Source: Pseudomonas hormoni (GTDB taxonomy: Bacteria; Pseudomonadota; Gammaproteobacteria; Pseudomonadales; Pseudomonadaceae). From it: a stretch of 64,000 nt of DNA. Location: the NCBI RefSeq assembly GCF_018502625.1, contig NZ_CP075566.1, forward strand, positions 4,016,001 to 4,080,000, written 5' to 3'. Positions within the stretch are counted from its first letter, which is position 1, and each line of letters starts with the position of its first letter. Under the pieces are notes generated by a model. The model was not told the origin of the DNA and made no database searches. It saw only the letters and a program-made list of their open reading frames with translations. This document shows positions 48,980-58,185 of this stretch, piece by piece. The position numbers were made by a program, and so were the translations under genes.

Positions 48980-49570
48980 TCAGGCGAAGACCAACGCCTC
49001 AGGCACGTCCACGTCCCACAACACACCGGGATCATTCACTGTCACTTCCAATACTCGTCCCTGCGCAAACAACGGCTTGGCCCCACGATCTCCGGACAAC
49101 GCCATCAATCCCGGTCCGAACGAACGTCCGAAACCCACCGGATGTCCATACTCGCCATTGACCACCGGAACACTGATCCCATCATCAGCAATCCCCGCCA
49201 CCACCCGATCAATACTCGACGGCAAAATAAACGGCATATCACCCAACACAATCAACCACCCACCGAGCTGCGGACACGCCGCCACCCCAGCCGCAATGCT
49301 GTCGCCCATGCCGGTCGAGTCGATCAGCACAATCTCGAAACCATACGCCTGAGCCATACGAGCCACTTGCGGGCGATCTTCGGTCGTCACCAGCACACGT
49401 TTCGCCAGTGTGGGCGGCAAACTCACCAGCACCTGCTCGATCACCGAACGAACAGCGCCATCGCGTCCCGTACAGTCCGCCAACAACTTATCCTTATCGG
49501 TCCCCGCCACCTGCCGAAACCGGTTGCCCTGCCCTGCCGCCAACACGATGGCGCCGATTGGCTCACTCAT
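48980..49570 (-). CDS. MobA/MocA-like nucleotidyltransferase
   Basis: A 196-residue protein of the NTP-transferase 3 family. It begins IGAIVLAAGQGNRFRQ, the nucleotide loop, with IVLGDMPFI and HPVGFGRSF. Such enzymes attach CMP or GMP to molybdopterin, and beside xdhC they serve xanthine dehydrogenase-type enzymes. Here the xdhC partner is broken, so the gene may be unneeded or may serve elsewhere. Its ATG overlaps the xdhC stop (ATGA). Confidence 0.85.
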   Translation of the reverse strand: MSEPIGAIVLAAGQGNRFRQVAGTDKDKLLADCTGRDGAVRSVIEQVLVSLPPTLAKRVLVTTEDRPQVARMAQAYGFEIVLIDSTGMGDSIAAGVAACPQLGGWLIVLGDMPFILPSSIDRVVAGIADDGISVPVVNGEYGHPVGFGRSFGPGLMALSGDRGAKPLFAQGRVLEVTVNDPGVLWDVDVPEALVFA

Positions 49571-49985
49571 ACCTCCTCCCGCAACGGCTTCTTCTGTTTC
49601 AGCTCGACGCCGTTCTTGATCGCCACGATTTCGGCCAGCAGCGATAAGGCGATTTCCGCCGGGGAATGGCTGCCGATGTGCAGACCGATCGGCCCGTGCA
49701 AGCGCTCGATGGCCTCTTGTGACAAGCCTAGCTGAGCCAGGTTATCCCGGCGCTTCGTTGACCCGCGAGCCCAGCGCGCCGACATAAAAGGCCCAGGAGT
49801 CGAGGGCCGTGAGCAACGCCATGTCATCCAGGCGCGGATCGTGGGTCAGCGCGACGATGGCCGTGCGTTCGTCGGTTTGAATGTTCTGCACCGCTTCGTC
49901 CGGCATGCCAGGGACAAAGCGACCATGCCGTTCTTCCCAGCCGTGAACGAATTCGGTACGTGGGTCGCAGATCAGCGGTGGCTAA
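49567..49985 (-). pseudogene. xdhC: XdhC/CoxI family remnant: 5' end missing and frameshifted
   Basis: Read with one frame change, the reverse strand gives PLICDPRTEFVHGWEERHG, DDMALLTALDSWAFYVGALG, and, after a shift near 49755, KRRDNLAQLG, RLHGPIGLHIGSHSPAEI and a normal end. This is the last 130-140 residues of XdhC (usual length about 300), which helps load molybdenum cofactor. Where the family reads RVNNQKRR, a loss of about five bases leaves RVN directly before KRR out of frame. The N-terminal half is gone; the sequence stops at the murB terminator. Confidence 0.85.
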
Positions 49986-50003
49986 GTAATCCAGCATTAA
50001 CAA

Positions 50004-50039
50004 CAAAGCCCTGCACAATCGAAGATGTGCAGGGCTTTG
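50004..50039 (-). terminator. Terminator after murB
   Basis: CAAAGCCCTGCAC / GTGCAGGGCTTTG with a 10-base loop, 24 bases past the murB stop; the T-rich side is short (CTTTG then TT). Confidence 0.8.
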
Positions 50040-50062
50040 AGATCAGTCTTGAAAGCGTTGCT

Positions 50063-51082
50063 TCAATACCGATTGGGCTCCATTTCCAGGTCGACATGGA
50101 AACGTTCGGAAATGTCTTTTTGAATGCGCTGCGCCAGGTTCAACAACTGCAGGCCAGTCGCGGCCCCGTAGTTGACCAGCACCAGCGCCTGCAATTTATG
50201 CACGCCTGCGTCGGCCTCGCGGAAACCTTTCCAACCTGCCCGCTCTATCAGCCAGCCCGCAGCCAGTTTCATCTGCCCATCGGGTTGCGCGTAAGCCACC
50301 AGTTCCGGGTACTCGCCTTTGAGCTGAGCGACCAGCGCAGCCGAGACCAAGGGATTCTTGAAGAAACTGCCGGCATTACCGAGCACTGCCGGATCCGGGA
50401 GCTTTTCATTGCGGATGCTGCAAATCGCCTGGCTGACGTCGGTGGCGGTCGGGTGATCGATACCCTGCTCGGTCAGGCGCTGGCGCACCGGGCCGTATTC
50501 CAGATGCAGGTGCGCGGCGCGGTCCAGGGCGAAACGAACGCGAAGAATCAACCAGCGTCCCGGCTCCTGTTTGAACAAGCTGTCGCGATAAGCGAAGTTG
50601 CACTCGGCCAGCGTGAAGTCCCGCAACTCGCCGGTCTGGCGATCCAGAGCGGTCAGGCCGGCGAACACGTCCTTGATCTCCACACCGTAGGCACCGATGT
50701 TCTGCATCGGTGCCGCGCCAACGGTGCCGGGGATCAGGCTGAGGTTTTCCAGCCCCGACAAACCCTGCGCCAGCGTGTGTTGCACGAACGGATGCCAAGG
50801 CTCGCCGGCCTCGGCTTCGATCACGACCTTGCTGCCGTCGTCGCTCAGAATACGAATTCCGCGTGTCGCCATGCGCAGCACCAGCGACTGGATATCGGCG
50901 GTCAGCAGCAGATTGCTGCCACCGCCAATCACCAGCAGCGGCACGTCATGCTCCGCCGCATAGGCCAGCGCCTCACGCACGTCGGCATCGCTGCGGGCTT
51001 CGGCAAACAAACGCGCCTGAACGTCCACGCCAAAGGTATTGAACGGTTTGAGCGAAACCCGGGGTTGAACCTGCAAACTCAT
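50063..51082 (-). CDS. murB: UDP-N-acetylenolpyruvoylglucosamine reductase
   Basis: A 339-residue FAD enzyme, second step of peptidoglycan precursor synthesis, type I length. It has FNTFGVDVQA, VIGGGSNLLL and IPGTVGAAPMQNIGAYGVE, with the FAD-binding layout. It overlaps the phosphatase gene by four bases and ends the operon from exbB. Confidence 0.96.
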   Translation of the reverse strand: MSLQVQPRVSLKPFNTFGVDVQARLFAEARSDADVREALAYAAEHDVPLLVIGGGSNLLLTADIQSLVLRMATRGIRILSDDGSKVVIEAEAGEPWHPFVQHTLAQGLSGLENLSLIPGTVGAAPMQNIGAYGVEIKDVFAGLTALDRQTGELRDFTLAECNFAYRDSLFKQEPGRWLILRVRFALDRAAHLHLEYGPVRQRLTEQGIDHPTATDVSQAICSIRNEKLPDPAVLGNAGSFFKNPLVSAALVAQLKGEYPELVAYAQPDGQMKLAAGWLIERAGWKGFREADAGVHKLQALVLVNYGAATGLQLLNLAQRIQKDISERFHVDLEMEPNRY

Positions 51083-51543
51083 ACCCGGCCCTTCAATTCG
51101 ATCACCAGCAGGTCGGTCGCGCGCTCGATCAGATCCAGCACGTGCTCGAAGCCTTGGTCACCATCGTGGTACGGGTCCGGCACTTCATCGACGTCTGACT
51201 GGTAGCGACGCAGGAACAGGTCCAGCTCCGCCTTGCCCCTGGCGGGTTGCAGGGCCTCGAGGTTGCGCAGGTTGCTGTGGTCCATCGCCAGGATCAGGTC
51301 GTAGGTGGCGAAATCGGCGCGGGTCACTTGCTGGGCGCGCTGGGCGGACAGGTCGTAACCGCGCAGCCTGGCCGCGGCCTGGCTGCGTTTGTCCGGCGCC
51401 CTGCCGACGTGCCAGTCACCGGTGCCGGCGGAGGCCACTTCGACCTGATCGGCCAGCCCCGCTTCCCGCAGTTTATGCCGCAGCACGCCTTCGGCCGTCG
51501 GTGAACGGCAGATGTTGCCCAGACAGACGAACAGAACCCGCAT
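51079..51543 (-). CDS. Low-molecular-weight protein tyrosine phosphatase
   Basis: A 154-residue enzyme. The P loop is FVCLGNICRSPTAEG at the very start, and the general acid Asp is in PDPYHDG. Wzb-like. The start at 51543 is the natural one; a frame to 51702 is an extension inside kdsB. It overlaps kdsB by one base and murB by four. Confidence 0.95.
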   Translation of the reverse strand: MRVLFVCLGNICRSPTAEGVLRHKLREAGLADQVEVASAGTGDWHVGRAPDKRSQAAARLRGYDLSAQRAQQVTRADFATYDLILAMDHSNLRNLEALQPARGKAELDLFLRRYQSDVDEVPDPYHDGDQGFEHVLDLIERATDLLVIELKGRV

Positions 51544-52307
51544 CAGACCTCCAGCAGGCGACGAACGCGCTCGAGGTCTTCGACCGTGTCGACGCCAGTG
51601 GGCGGCGCGATCAATGCGTCGGCGACGTGAATTCGCACGCCGTGCCACAGCGCACGCAGTTGCTCCAGGGATTCGGTGTTTTCCAGCCAGCATGGGCCCC
51701 AACTGACGAAGTCATGCAGGAAACCGGCGCGGTAGGCATAAATGCCGATATGGCGGCGATACGGCACGCCTTGCGGCAGCACTTCGCGATTTTTCGCGAA
51801 CGCATCCCGGGCCCACGGCAACGTCGCGCGACTGAACGTCAGCGCCAGGCCGTTGAGGTCGCTGACGACCTTGACCACGTTGGGATTGAACAGGGTTTCA
51901 ACGTCTTCGATCGGCTCGGCCAATGTGGCCATGCGCGCTTCGGTGTGGGCGGCCAGGTTGGCAGCAACCTGATCGATCACGCTCGGCGGGATCAGCGGTT
52001 CGTCACCCTGAACGTTGACCACGATGGCGTCAGGCGCCAAACCGAGTTTTGCGGCGACTTCGGCCAGGCGGTCCGTTCCGGAGTTGTGATCTTCGCGGGT
52101 CATCACCACTTCAGCGCCAAACGCGTTGCACGCCTCGACAATGCGCGCATCGTCGGTGGCAACCACCACGCGCTCGGCGCTGCTTTTGCTCGCCTGTTCC
52201 CAGACGTGCTGGATCATCGGCTTGCCGGCGATCAGCAGCAGCGGTTTACCCGGCAGGCGGGTGGAGGCGTAACGCGATGGTATGACAACGGTAAAGGCTG
52301 TGGTCAT
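51543..52307 (-). CDS. kdsB: 3-deoxy-manno-octulosonate cytidylyltransferase
   Basis: A 254-residue enzyme that makes CMP-Kdo for lipopolysaccharide. It has [26 protein letters not shown] and [14 protein letters not shown]. Its ATG overlaps the ycaR stop (four bases). Confidence 0.97.
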   Translation of the reverse strand: MTTAFTVVIPSRYASTRLPGKPLLLIAGKPMIQHVWEQASKSSAERVVVATDDARIVEACNAFGAEVVMTREDHNSGTDRLAEVAAKLGLAPDAIVVNVQGDEPLIPPSVIDQVAANLAAHTEARMATLAEPIEDVETLFNPNVVKVVSDLNGLALTFSRATLPWARDAFAKNREVLPQGVPYRRHIGIYAYRAGFLHDFVSWGPCWLENTESLEQLRALWHGVRIHVADALIAPPTGVDTVEDLERVRRLLEV

Positions 52308-52489
52308 TTATCCAGACGCTCGTCAGTGGTCAGGGTGCGGGCTTCGGTTTCGAGCATCACCGGGATGCCGTCGCGAATCGGGTACGCCAGGCCGGCGCCC
52401 TTGCTGATCAGCTCGGTTTTGTCGGCGCTGAGCTTGAGCGGGCCTTTGCAGACCGGGCAAGCGAGGATGTCGAGCAATTTGGTGTCCAT
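52304..52489 (-). CDS. ycaR: Trm112-family protein YcaR
   Basis: A 61-residue protein starting [20 protein letters not shown] with one CxxC and [11 protein letters not shown]. Trm112 relatives activate methyltransferases; YcaR's own role is not settled. Start at 52489 is set by GGGAATG upstream. Overlaps kdsB by four bases; lpxK ends 23 bases before it. Confidence 0.95.
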   Translation of the reverse strand: MDTKLLDILACPVCKGPLKLSADKTELISKGAGLAYPIRDGIPVMLETEARTLTTDERLDK

Positions 52490-52512
52490 GAGCATTCCCT
52501 GGATAAAACGGT

Positions 52513-53523
52513 TTAAGGCAAAAGACGAGCCGGCAACAGGCGCATCAGCTGCGTATCGAACCAGGCCACGAAGGCCGGCGATGGCGCAGCATCGACCGCC
52601 AGGTACCACCAATCGGCGGCGGCGAAGGCACGGCACTTCACCGCGTCCTTTTCGGTCATCACCAACGGCAATGACGGTGTGAAATTCAAGGCCTGCACGC
52701 TGTATTCGGCGTGGTCGGCAAACGCATGCGGGACTGGCTGCCAGTGTAGCGTTTCGAGGGTCGTGAAGAAACGCTGCGGATTGCCGATACCGGCCACGGC
52801 GTGCAGCGCCTGGCCTGCGGGGAAGTGATCGAGGGGACGGCGTTCACCGCTGTGCAGATTGACCAGTTCGGTGGGTTGCAGTTGAAAGGCAAAACCGTTG
52901 TCGCGATCATTGGTGGCGCCGTTGTACAGCACCGCGTCAACGCTTTGCAGGCGTTCTGCCGGCTCGCGCAACGGCCCGGCAGGCAGGCAACGTTTGTTGC
53001 CCAGGCCACGGGCGGCGTCGATCAACACCAATTCAAGGTCCCGCGCCAACCGGTAATGCTGCATGCCGTCATCGGACAGGATCAGGTCCAGTGGTTCGCT
53101 CGCCAACAGCGCTTTGACGGCGCTGCTGCGGTCCGGGTCGATCATCAACGGCACGCCGGTGCGCTGGACGATCAACAGCGGTTCATCGCCCGCCACATCG
53201 GCGCTTTGCTCGGCCTCGACGCGCCATGGCAGTTGCGGCGGTTTGGCGCCATAGCCGCGGCTGACCACGCCGACCCGCAAACCGCTGCGCTGGCAATGCT
53301 GGATCATCCACAGAATCAGCGGTGTCTTGCCCGTACCGCCCACGGTGATGTTGCCGACGACGATCAACGGCACCGGCGACTGATAAATCTCGCCCTCACC
53401 CGCCAGAAAGCGTTTGCGCTTGTTCATGACCACGCGCCGATACAGCCACTCCAGTGGCTGCAATAACTTCAGGGCCGGATGACCGTCGTACCACGCGGCG
53501 AGCAAGCGATCGGACATGGCCAT
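52513..53523 (-). CDS. lpxK: Tetraacyldisaccharide 4'-kinase
   Basis: A 336-residue inner-membrane-associated kinase in lipid A synthesis. The P loop is [11 protein letters not shown]. Also [18 protein letters not shown], typical of LpxK. Its ATG shares a base with the exbD stop (TGATG). An ATG two codons later (MSDRLL) is an alternative start. Confidence 0.96.
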   Translation of the reverse strand: MAMSDRLLAAWYDGHPALKLLQPLEWLYRRVVMNKRKRFLAGEGEIYQSPVPLIVVGNITVGGTGKTPLILWMIQHCQRSGLRVGVVSRGYGAKPPQLPWRVEAEQSADVAGDEPLLIVQRTGVPLMIDPDRSSAVKALLASEPLDLILSDDGMQHYRLARDLELVLIDAARGLGNKRCLPAGPLREPAERLQSVDAVLYNGATNDRDNGFAFQLQPTELVNLHSGERRPLDHFPAGQALHAVAGIGNPQRFFTTLETLHWQPVPHAFADHAEYSVQALNFTPSLPLVMTEKDAVKCRAFAAADWWYLAVDAAPSPAFVAWFDTQLMRLLPARLLP

Positions 53524-53954
53524 CAGGGCGCGGGCGGCGCCGCCTCGACTGTGGTCATGCGCAAGTGACTGAAACCGAGTTTGCCGGCGGCATCCATCGC
53601 GGTGATGACCGACTGATGTTGAGTCTTGCCGTCCGCACTGATGGACAACGGTAGATTGGTGTCGCCGCTGGACTCTTTCTGCAACGCTTCCATGAGCGTG
53701 GTCAGGTCGTTCTTCTGCAAGACCTGATTGTTCACCGAGAACACGCCTTCGGCACTGATGGCGACATCCAGATGTTTGACCTGCTGGTCTTCGGCAGGCG
53801 AACCACTGACCGCTTCCGGCAGATCGACGCGTAACTGGGTTTCACGGGTGAAGGTGGTGGTCACGACGAAAAACAGCAGCAGGATAAACACCACGTCGAT
53901 CAGCGACGCGAGGTTGATGTCCACATTCTCCCGTTGCTTGCGGCGAAATTTCAC
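53523..53954 (-). CDS. exbD: ExbD/TolR family protein
   Basis: A 143-residue protein with one N-terminal membrane helix ([20 protein letters not shown]) that holds the conserved Asp of ExbD/TolR proton channels, then a periplasmic domain. It overlaps exbB by four bases. Position before lpxK is standard in pseudomonads; the partner TonB is not here, so the pair may serve another transport process. Confidence 0.94.
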   Translation of the reverse strand: MKFRRKQRENVDINLASLIDVVFILLLFFVVTTTFTRETQLRVDLPEAVSGSPAEDQQVKHLDVAISAEGVFSVNNQVLQKNDLTTLMEALQKESSGDTNLPLSISADGKTQHQSVITAMDAAGKLGFSHLRMTTVEAAPPAP

Positions 53955-54589
53955 GCTCTTTTGCCCTCGGACAGGTCCACGTCACGGTCACCCTGCACCA
54001 CCTCGACCAGTTTGATCGCTTCCTGCTCCATGCCCACCACCAGCTCATCGATCCGGCGTTGCAGGAAACGGTGGAAGAACACTGACGGGATACCGACCAT
54101 CAGGCCCGCAGCCGTGGTAATCAGCGCCTTGGAAATACCACCGGCCAGCACCGCGGCGTTGGTGGTCATGCCCGAGCCCATGAACGCGCTGAAAATATCG
54201 ATCATGCCCAACACCGTGCCCAACAGCCCCAGCAACGGCGCCATCGCGGCGATGGTGCCGAGGGCGTTGATGTAGCGTTCGAGCTCGTGAATCACTCGCG
54301 CAGCGGCCTCTTCGATGCACTCCTTCATGATCTCGCGACCATGCCTGGAGTTGGCCAGGCCCGCCGCCAGGATCTCGCCCAACGGCGAGTTGGCGCGCAG
54401 TTCCTTGAGTTTGTCTTTATTGAGTTGCTTGTCCTTGATCCACACCCAGACCTGCCCGAGCAGATGCTCCGGGGTCACACGGCTGGCACGCAGGGTCCAG
54501 AGACGCTCGGCGGTGATCGCCATGGCCGCGATGGAACTCAGAATGATCGGCAGCATCATCCAGCCGCCGGATTTGACCAATTCCCACAC
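53951..54589 (-). CDS. exbB: ExbB/TolQ/MotA family proton channel protein
   Basis: A 211-212-residue inner-membrane protein with three helices and the GLLGTVLGMIDIF core of the channel. The start is GTG at 54589 (VWELVKSGGWMML), with GAGGGG nine bases upstream; an ATG at 54619 would add ten unlikely residues. First gene of the exbB-to-murB operon. Confidence 0.92.
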   Translation of the reverse strand: MWELVKSGGWMMLPIILSSIAAMAITAERLWTLRASRVTPEHLLGQVWVWIKDKQLNKDKLKELRANSPLGEILAAGLANSRHGREIMKECIEEAAARVIHELERYINALGTIAAMAPLLGLLGTVLGMIDIFSAFMGSGMTTNAAVLAGGISKALITTAAGLMVGIPSVFFHRFLQRRIDELVVGMEQEAIKLVEVVQGDRDVDLSEGKRA

Positions 54590-54687
54590 AGTGACAGTCC
54601 CCTCGAAAAAGTGCGCCACTCTAACATAGGGGGTCGGCGCACCGAAGACCGTGATGTCGCATCCGGTCGGGCTTTAATAACGCTCGG

Positions 54688-56910
54688 TTATGGCATGGAA
54701 CGCCAGAAACGCCGTTCCTGACGCATCGTCGACGCTGGCTTGAAGCGTCCGAGCTGCAGACGAATGGCGCCCTGCTCGACGCTGTCATGGATCGCCATGC
54801 CGCGCTTTATATAGCGAGCCATGACGGTGGGATGCGGGTGGCCGAAGGAATTGCCGTTGCCGCGCGAGATCAGCACCGCTTTGGGCTGCAACGCGGCGAG
54901 CAGCGCCATTGACGACGAACTGCGGCTGCCGTGGTGCGGCGCCTGCAACCAGTCAGTGGGCACGGCCAGCGGACTGTCGAGCAGGGCTCGTTCGGCAGCG
55001 CTGTCAATATCACCCGTCAGCAGCAAGCGCTCGCCATTGGCTTCGATCTGCAGGACGCAGGATTTTTGATTGCTGTCCGAGGCGGAAGGCCATTGCCAGA
55101 GCTGAAACCTCACATCGTCCCAAGTCCATTGCCGGCCACTCTCGCAGGCCTCGGCGTGCAGTTCGACGGGTAGCGCCTCGGGATCGCCGCTGAGCACTCG
55201 CGTCACCGGCAAACCATGGGCAACCGCTCGCGCACCGCCGGCGTGATCGGCGTCGGCGTGGCTGAGCAACATCAGGTCGAGTCCGCCCACGCCCAGTTTG
55301 CGCAAGGTGGGCAGCACCACTCGTTCGCCGAGGTCGAAGTCGCCGAAGCGCGGGCCGGCGTCATACAACAGCGTGTGATGGCGGGTTCGCACCAGGATCG
55401 CCAACCCCTGGCCAACATCCAGTTGCCAGACTTCGGCGATCCCCTCTGGCAACAGTGGCCGAGGAGGAAAAACCAGCAACAGCAACAGCGGCCAACCCAA
55501 TGGGCGCAGCGGTACGCCGCGCGGCATCAACAGCAGAAACGCGCCGAGGGTGCCCAGCGCCCATGTACACAATGGAATCGCCACAGGCACCCACGCGGGC
55601 AATTGACCGGCCATTAACCCAAGGCCCTTGAACAGCCAGTCGATCAGCCCACCCGCCAACCAAAGCAACCCCTCGCCCACATATGGCAGCGGCAACAACA
55701 GGGTTCCCAGCAAGGCCGGCGGCAATACCAGCAAACTGATCCAGGGCACCGCCAGCAGATTGGCGACCGGCCCGCTGAGACTGATCGGCAATCCGAGCAC
55801 CAGCAGCAACGGGCCCAGGCCGATTGCTATCAGCCATTGAGCGCGGGTCCAGGTTTGCCACCATCGCCAAGGGCCGAGGCGCCCGCCGAAGGTGAAGATC
55901 AACACCGCCACCGCCGCGAAGGACAACCAGAAACCCGGTTGCAGACTCGCCAGCGGATCCAGCAACAGCACCGCGTTGAGCGCCAGCAACAACGGCCACC
56001 AGGCACCGAGGTGGCGAAATCGCAGGCGCCACAACAGCACCAGCCCGATCATCACGCAGGCTCGCCGCACCGGCACTTCGAATCCTGCCAGCAGTCCGTA
56101 ACCAAGGGCTGCGGCGAATGCCAATCCGCACGCCCATGGCAGCCAGGGCAAGCGATTCGGCCACATACCGTAGCGCGCCAGCCCGGCGATCAGCAGATAC
56201 ACCACGCCTGCCAGCAGACCGACGTGCTGCCCGGAAATCACCAACAGGTGCACGGTGCCGGTGTCTTGCAACACCTGCCAGTCCTCGCGACTGAGTCCGG
56301 CGCCATCCCCCAGCACCAGCGCCGTCAGTGCACCGGTTCGCCCCTGAGCGTCCACGGCTTGCAAGCGTTGCCGGATGCCGTCGCGCCAGGCCCACCGGGC
56401 TTCAGCAAGACGCTGGCCATCCTTGACGGTTCCGGTTGCACCGATGCGTTGCGCCAGCAGCCAGGCGTCGTAATCGAAGGCATGGGGATTGAGCAGCCCG
56501 GCAGGACGCTTCAGTTTCACTGCCAGCCGCCAGCGTTCGCCACTGTTGACCGGTGGTCCGTCATACCAGGCCAGACGCATCAGTGACGGCACCTTTGCCT
56601 GTCGCGACCGGGCGTCCGTCAGTTCGAAACGCACAACCCCGTCATTATTCTGCGGCAATCCCGTCACCCGGCCTTCGACCCAGCGCGTTTCACCATCGAG
56701 ATTCGCCGACAAACGATCGTCCAGCGCCCACTGTGCATTCGCGCCCGCCCAACTGAAGCCGAACAGAAAGAACGCCAATGGATACGTGCGGAACGGCAGT
56801 GCCATCAATCCCATTACGGGCAACACCAGCCATAACCAGACCGGCGGTAATACCGGCAAAAAACGCAGGGCCAGCAGGCCCAACGCCAGCGCCATCATCC
56901 CTGTGCGCAT
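54688..56910 (-). CDS. comEC: ComEC/Rec2 DNA uptake protein
   Basis: A 740-residue protein: N-terminal membrane helices with an OB-like domain, the Competence domain with many helices (about 220-490), and a C-terminal metallo-beta-lactamase domain (VGQGLAILV, SHADADHAGGA, LTGD, APHHGSRSS). It moves one DNA strand through the inner membrane. All metal-binding residues are kept. The gene at 21343 shares this last domain alone. Confidence 0.94.
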   Translation of the reverse strand: MRTGMMALALGLLALRFLPVLPPVWLWLVLPVMGLMALPFRTYPLAFFLFGFSWAGANAQWALDDRLSANLDGETRWVEGRVTGLPQNNDGVVRFELTDARSRQAKVPSLMRLAWYDGPPVNSGERWRLAVKLKRPAGLLNPHAFDYDAWLLAQRIGATGTVKDGQRLAEARWAWRDGIRQRLQAVDAQGRTGALTALVLGDGAGLSREDWQVLQDTGTVHLLVISGQHVGLLAGVVYLLIAGLARYGMWPNRLPWLPWACGLAFAAALGYGLLAGFEVPVRRACVMIGLVLLWRLRFRHLGAWWPLLLALNAVLLLDPLASLQPGFWLSFAAVAVLIFTFGGRLGPWRWWQTWTRAQWLIAIGLGPLLLVLGLPISLSGPVANLLAVPWISLLVLPPALLGTLLLPLPYVGEGLLWLAGGLIDWLFKGLGLMAGQLPAWVPVAIPLCTWALGTLGAFLLLMPRGVPLRPLGWPLLLLLVFPPRPLLPEGIAEVWQLDVGQGLAILVRTRHHTLLYDAGPRFGDFDLGERVVLPTLRKLGVGGLDLMLLSHADADHAGGARAVAHGLPVTRVLSGDPEALPVELHAEACESGRQWTWDDVRFQLWQWPSASDSNQKSCVLQIEANGERLLLTGDIDSAAERALLDSPLAVPTDWLQAPHHGSRSSSSMALLAALQPKAVLISRGNGNSFGHPHPTVMARYIKRGMAIHDSVEQGAIRLQLGRFKPASTMRQERRFWRSMP

Positions 56911-57045
56911 ACGCCCGTCCTTGAGAGTCCCCTCCTAGGCATAGCCGGCTCACGGCACGTGCATCGTTATTAATTGTCACAAAGTCTGAATGGGCAGCTC
57001 ATAGAATCCAGACATACTTGCCGCCTTAACCGACCGAGAAGCCCT

Positions 57046-57564
57046 ATGCCCCGGCGCTTATTCAAACGTTACATGCCAGACCCGACCAGCATCAGGGAAC
57101 ACAAATCCTTACGCTTTCTCGGCACTCTGCTGCATGACCCGAACCTCTGGCACCTCAACCGTCACTCGGTTGCGCGGGCCATGGCTGTTGGTTTGTTTGC
57201 GGCGTTCCTGCCGATTCCGTTGCAGATGCTGGTGGCGGCTATCCTCGCCATCGTCGTTCGCGGCAACATGCCGATTGCTGTCAGTCTGGTGTGGCTGACC
57301 AACCCGATTACCATGCCTGCGGTGTTTTTTTGTACCTATCAGACTGGGGCGTGGCTGATGGATGTGCCGGCTCGTCATCTGCCGGATGAGCTGACCTGGG
57401 AGTGGATCAGCGGCGAGCTCTCTACGCTGTGGCAGCCGTTTTTGCTGGGTTCGGTTGTGGTGGGGCTGGTGTTGGGCGCCCTCGCCTATTGTTTGGTGAT
57501 GATGTATTGGCGGTGGTGGGTGAGTCGGCAGTGGGCTCGGCGGAAGAAAAAGCGGATGTTGTGA
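57046..57564 (+). CDS. DUF2062 membrane protein
   Basis: A 172-residue protein with three to four membrane helices and the DUF2062 core (VARAMAVGLFAAFLPIPLQM, WLTNPITMPAVFF). It starts MPRRLFKRYMPDP at 57046 with GAGAAG upstream; the longer frame to 56974 is not needed. Divergent from comEC, as in other pseudomonads. Function unknown. Confidence 0.9.
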   Translation: MPRRLFKRYMPDPTSIREHKSLRFLGTLLHDPNLWHLNRHSVARAMAVGLFAAFLPIPLQMLVAAILAIVVRGNMPIAVSLVWLTNPITMPAVFFCTYQTGAWLMDVPARHLPDELTWEWISGELSTLWQPFLLGSVVVGLVLGALAYCLVMMYWRWWVSRQWARRKKKRML

Positions 57565-57569
57565 ATGTT

Positions 57570-57601
57570 AAAAGGCCTCCGCGTTGGGAGGCCTTTTTTT
57601 T
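57570..57601 (+). terminator. Intrinsic terminator of DUF2062 gene
   Basis: AAAAGGCCTCC, seven-base loop, GGAGGCCTTTTTTTT; starts six bases after the stop codon. Confidence 0.93.
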
Positions 57602-57624
57602 GGTGGACTGGATTGGATTGGGGG

Positions 57625-57850
57625 ACATATCCGTTTCTTCGGTAACGGCGGCTATTGGTTCCACCCTTACGGCGGGTTACTTGGAAAAGCGCCAAGTAAC
57701 CAAGCGCCAGCGCCCCTGACGTACGGTGCCTCGCTATGGCTCGCCATTCCCTCGCTCCGGTCCTGCTCCGTGGGCCCGCCGCCATCGGCCATCCATGGCC
57801 GGGGGCGGCTAACCCGGCATCCATGCCGGGTTGCCCACTGCGCAGAACCT
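57625..57850. repeat. Left copy of 225-bp inverted repeat around the IS110 element
   Basis: From ACATATCCGTT through GGCCATCCATGGCCGGGGGC to CCCACTGCGCAGAACC this stretch returns, reversed, at 59729-59951 with about 80-90% identity. It has internal symmetry and no gene. The type is a dispersed Pseudomonas intergenic repeat; it is not identical enough to be the ends of one recent transposon. Confidence 0.75.
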
Positions 57851-57986
57851 GCGCTCGGCCTTCCGACGGGGCAGATCAAGATCAAAAGCCAGATCAACAG
57901 CCAAAGCCAAAGCGAGGCGGCCTGATAGCCGACCTGAAGTTCGTCAGGATCATCGGCGGTAAACACCAATGTAATGCCCCCCAAAA

Positions 57987-58096
57987 TCCCCTGTGGGAGC
58001 TGGCTTGCCAGCGATGGACATCCAGGCACCGCGTTCATTCAGGCAGCACGCGTCATCGTTAACGACCATCGCTGGCAAGCCAGCTCCCACAGGGGA
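57987..58096. repeat. Perfect paired REP palindrome (REPIN), 31-bp arms
   Basis: Left arm 57987-58017 begins TCCCCTGTGGGAGCTGGCTT; right arm 58066-58096 is its exact complement; the loop is 48 bases. The right arm ends 90 bases before the IS110 transposase stop. Compared with the pair at 48881, the core is GAGCTGGCTTGCCAGCGATGG rather than GAGCGTGGCTTGCCCGCGA, a second REP subtype. Confidence 0.9.
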
Positions 58097-58185
58097 ATGC
58101 GAAACGCTTCAAACGACAGACCGGCCCGAAGGCCGCCTCGCGGTGCTGTGGCGGTAGTCGCCCCCTCACGCCCTGAGCCTGTCCG

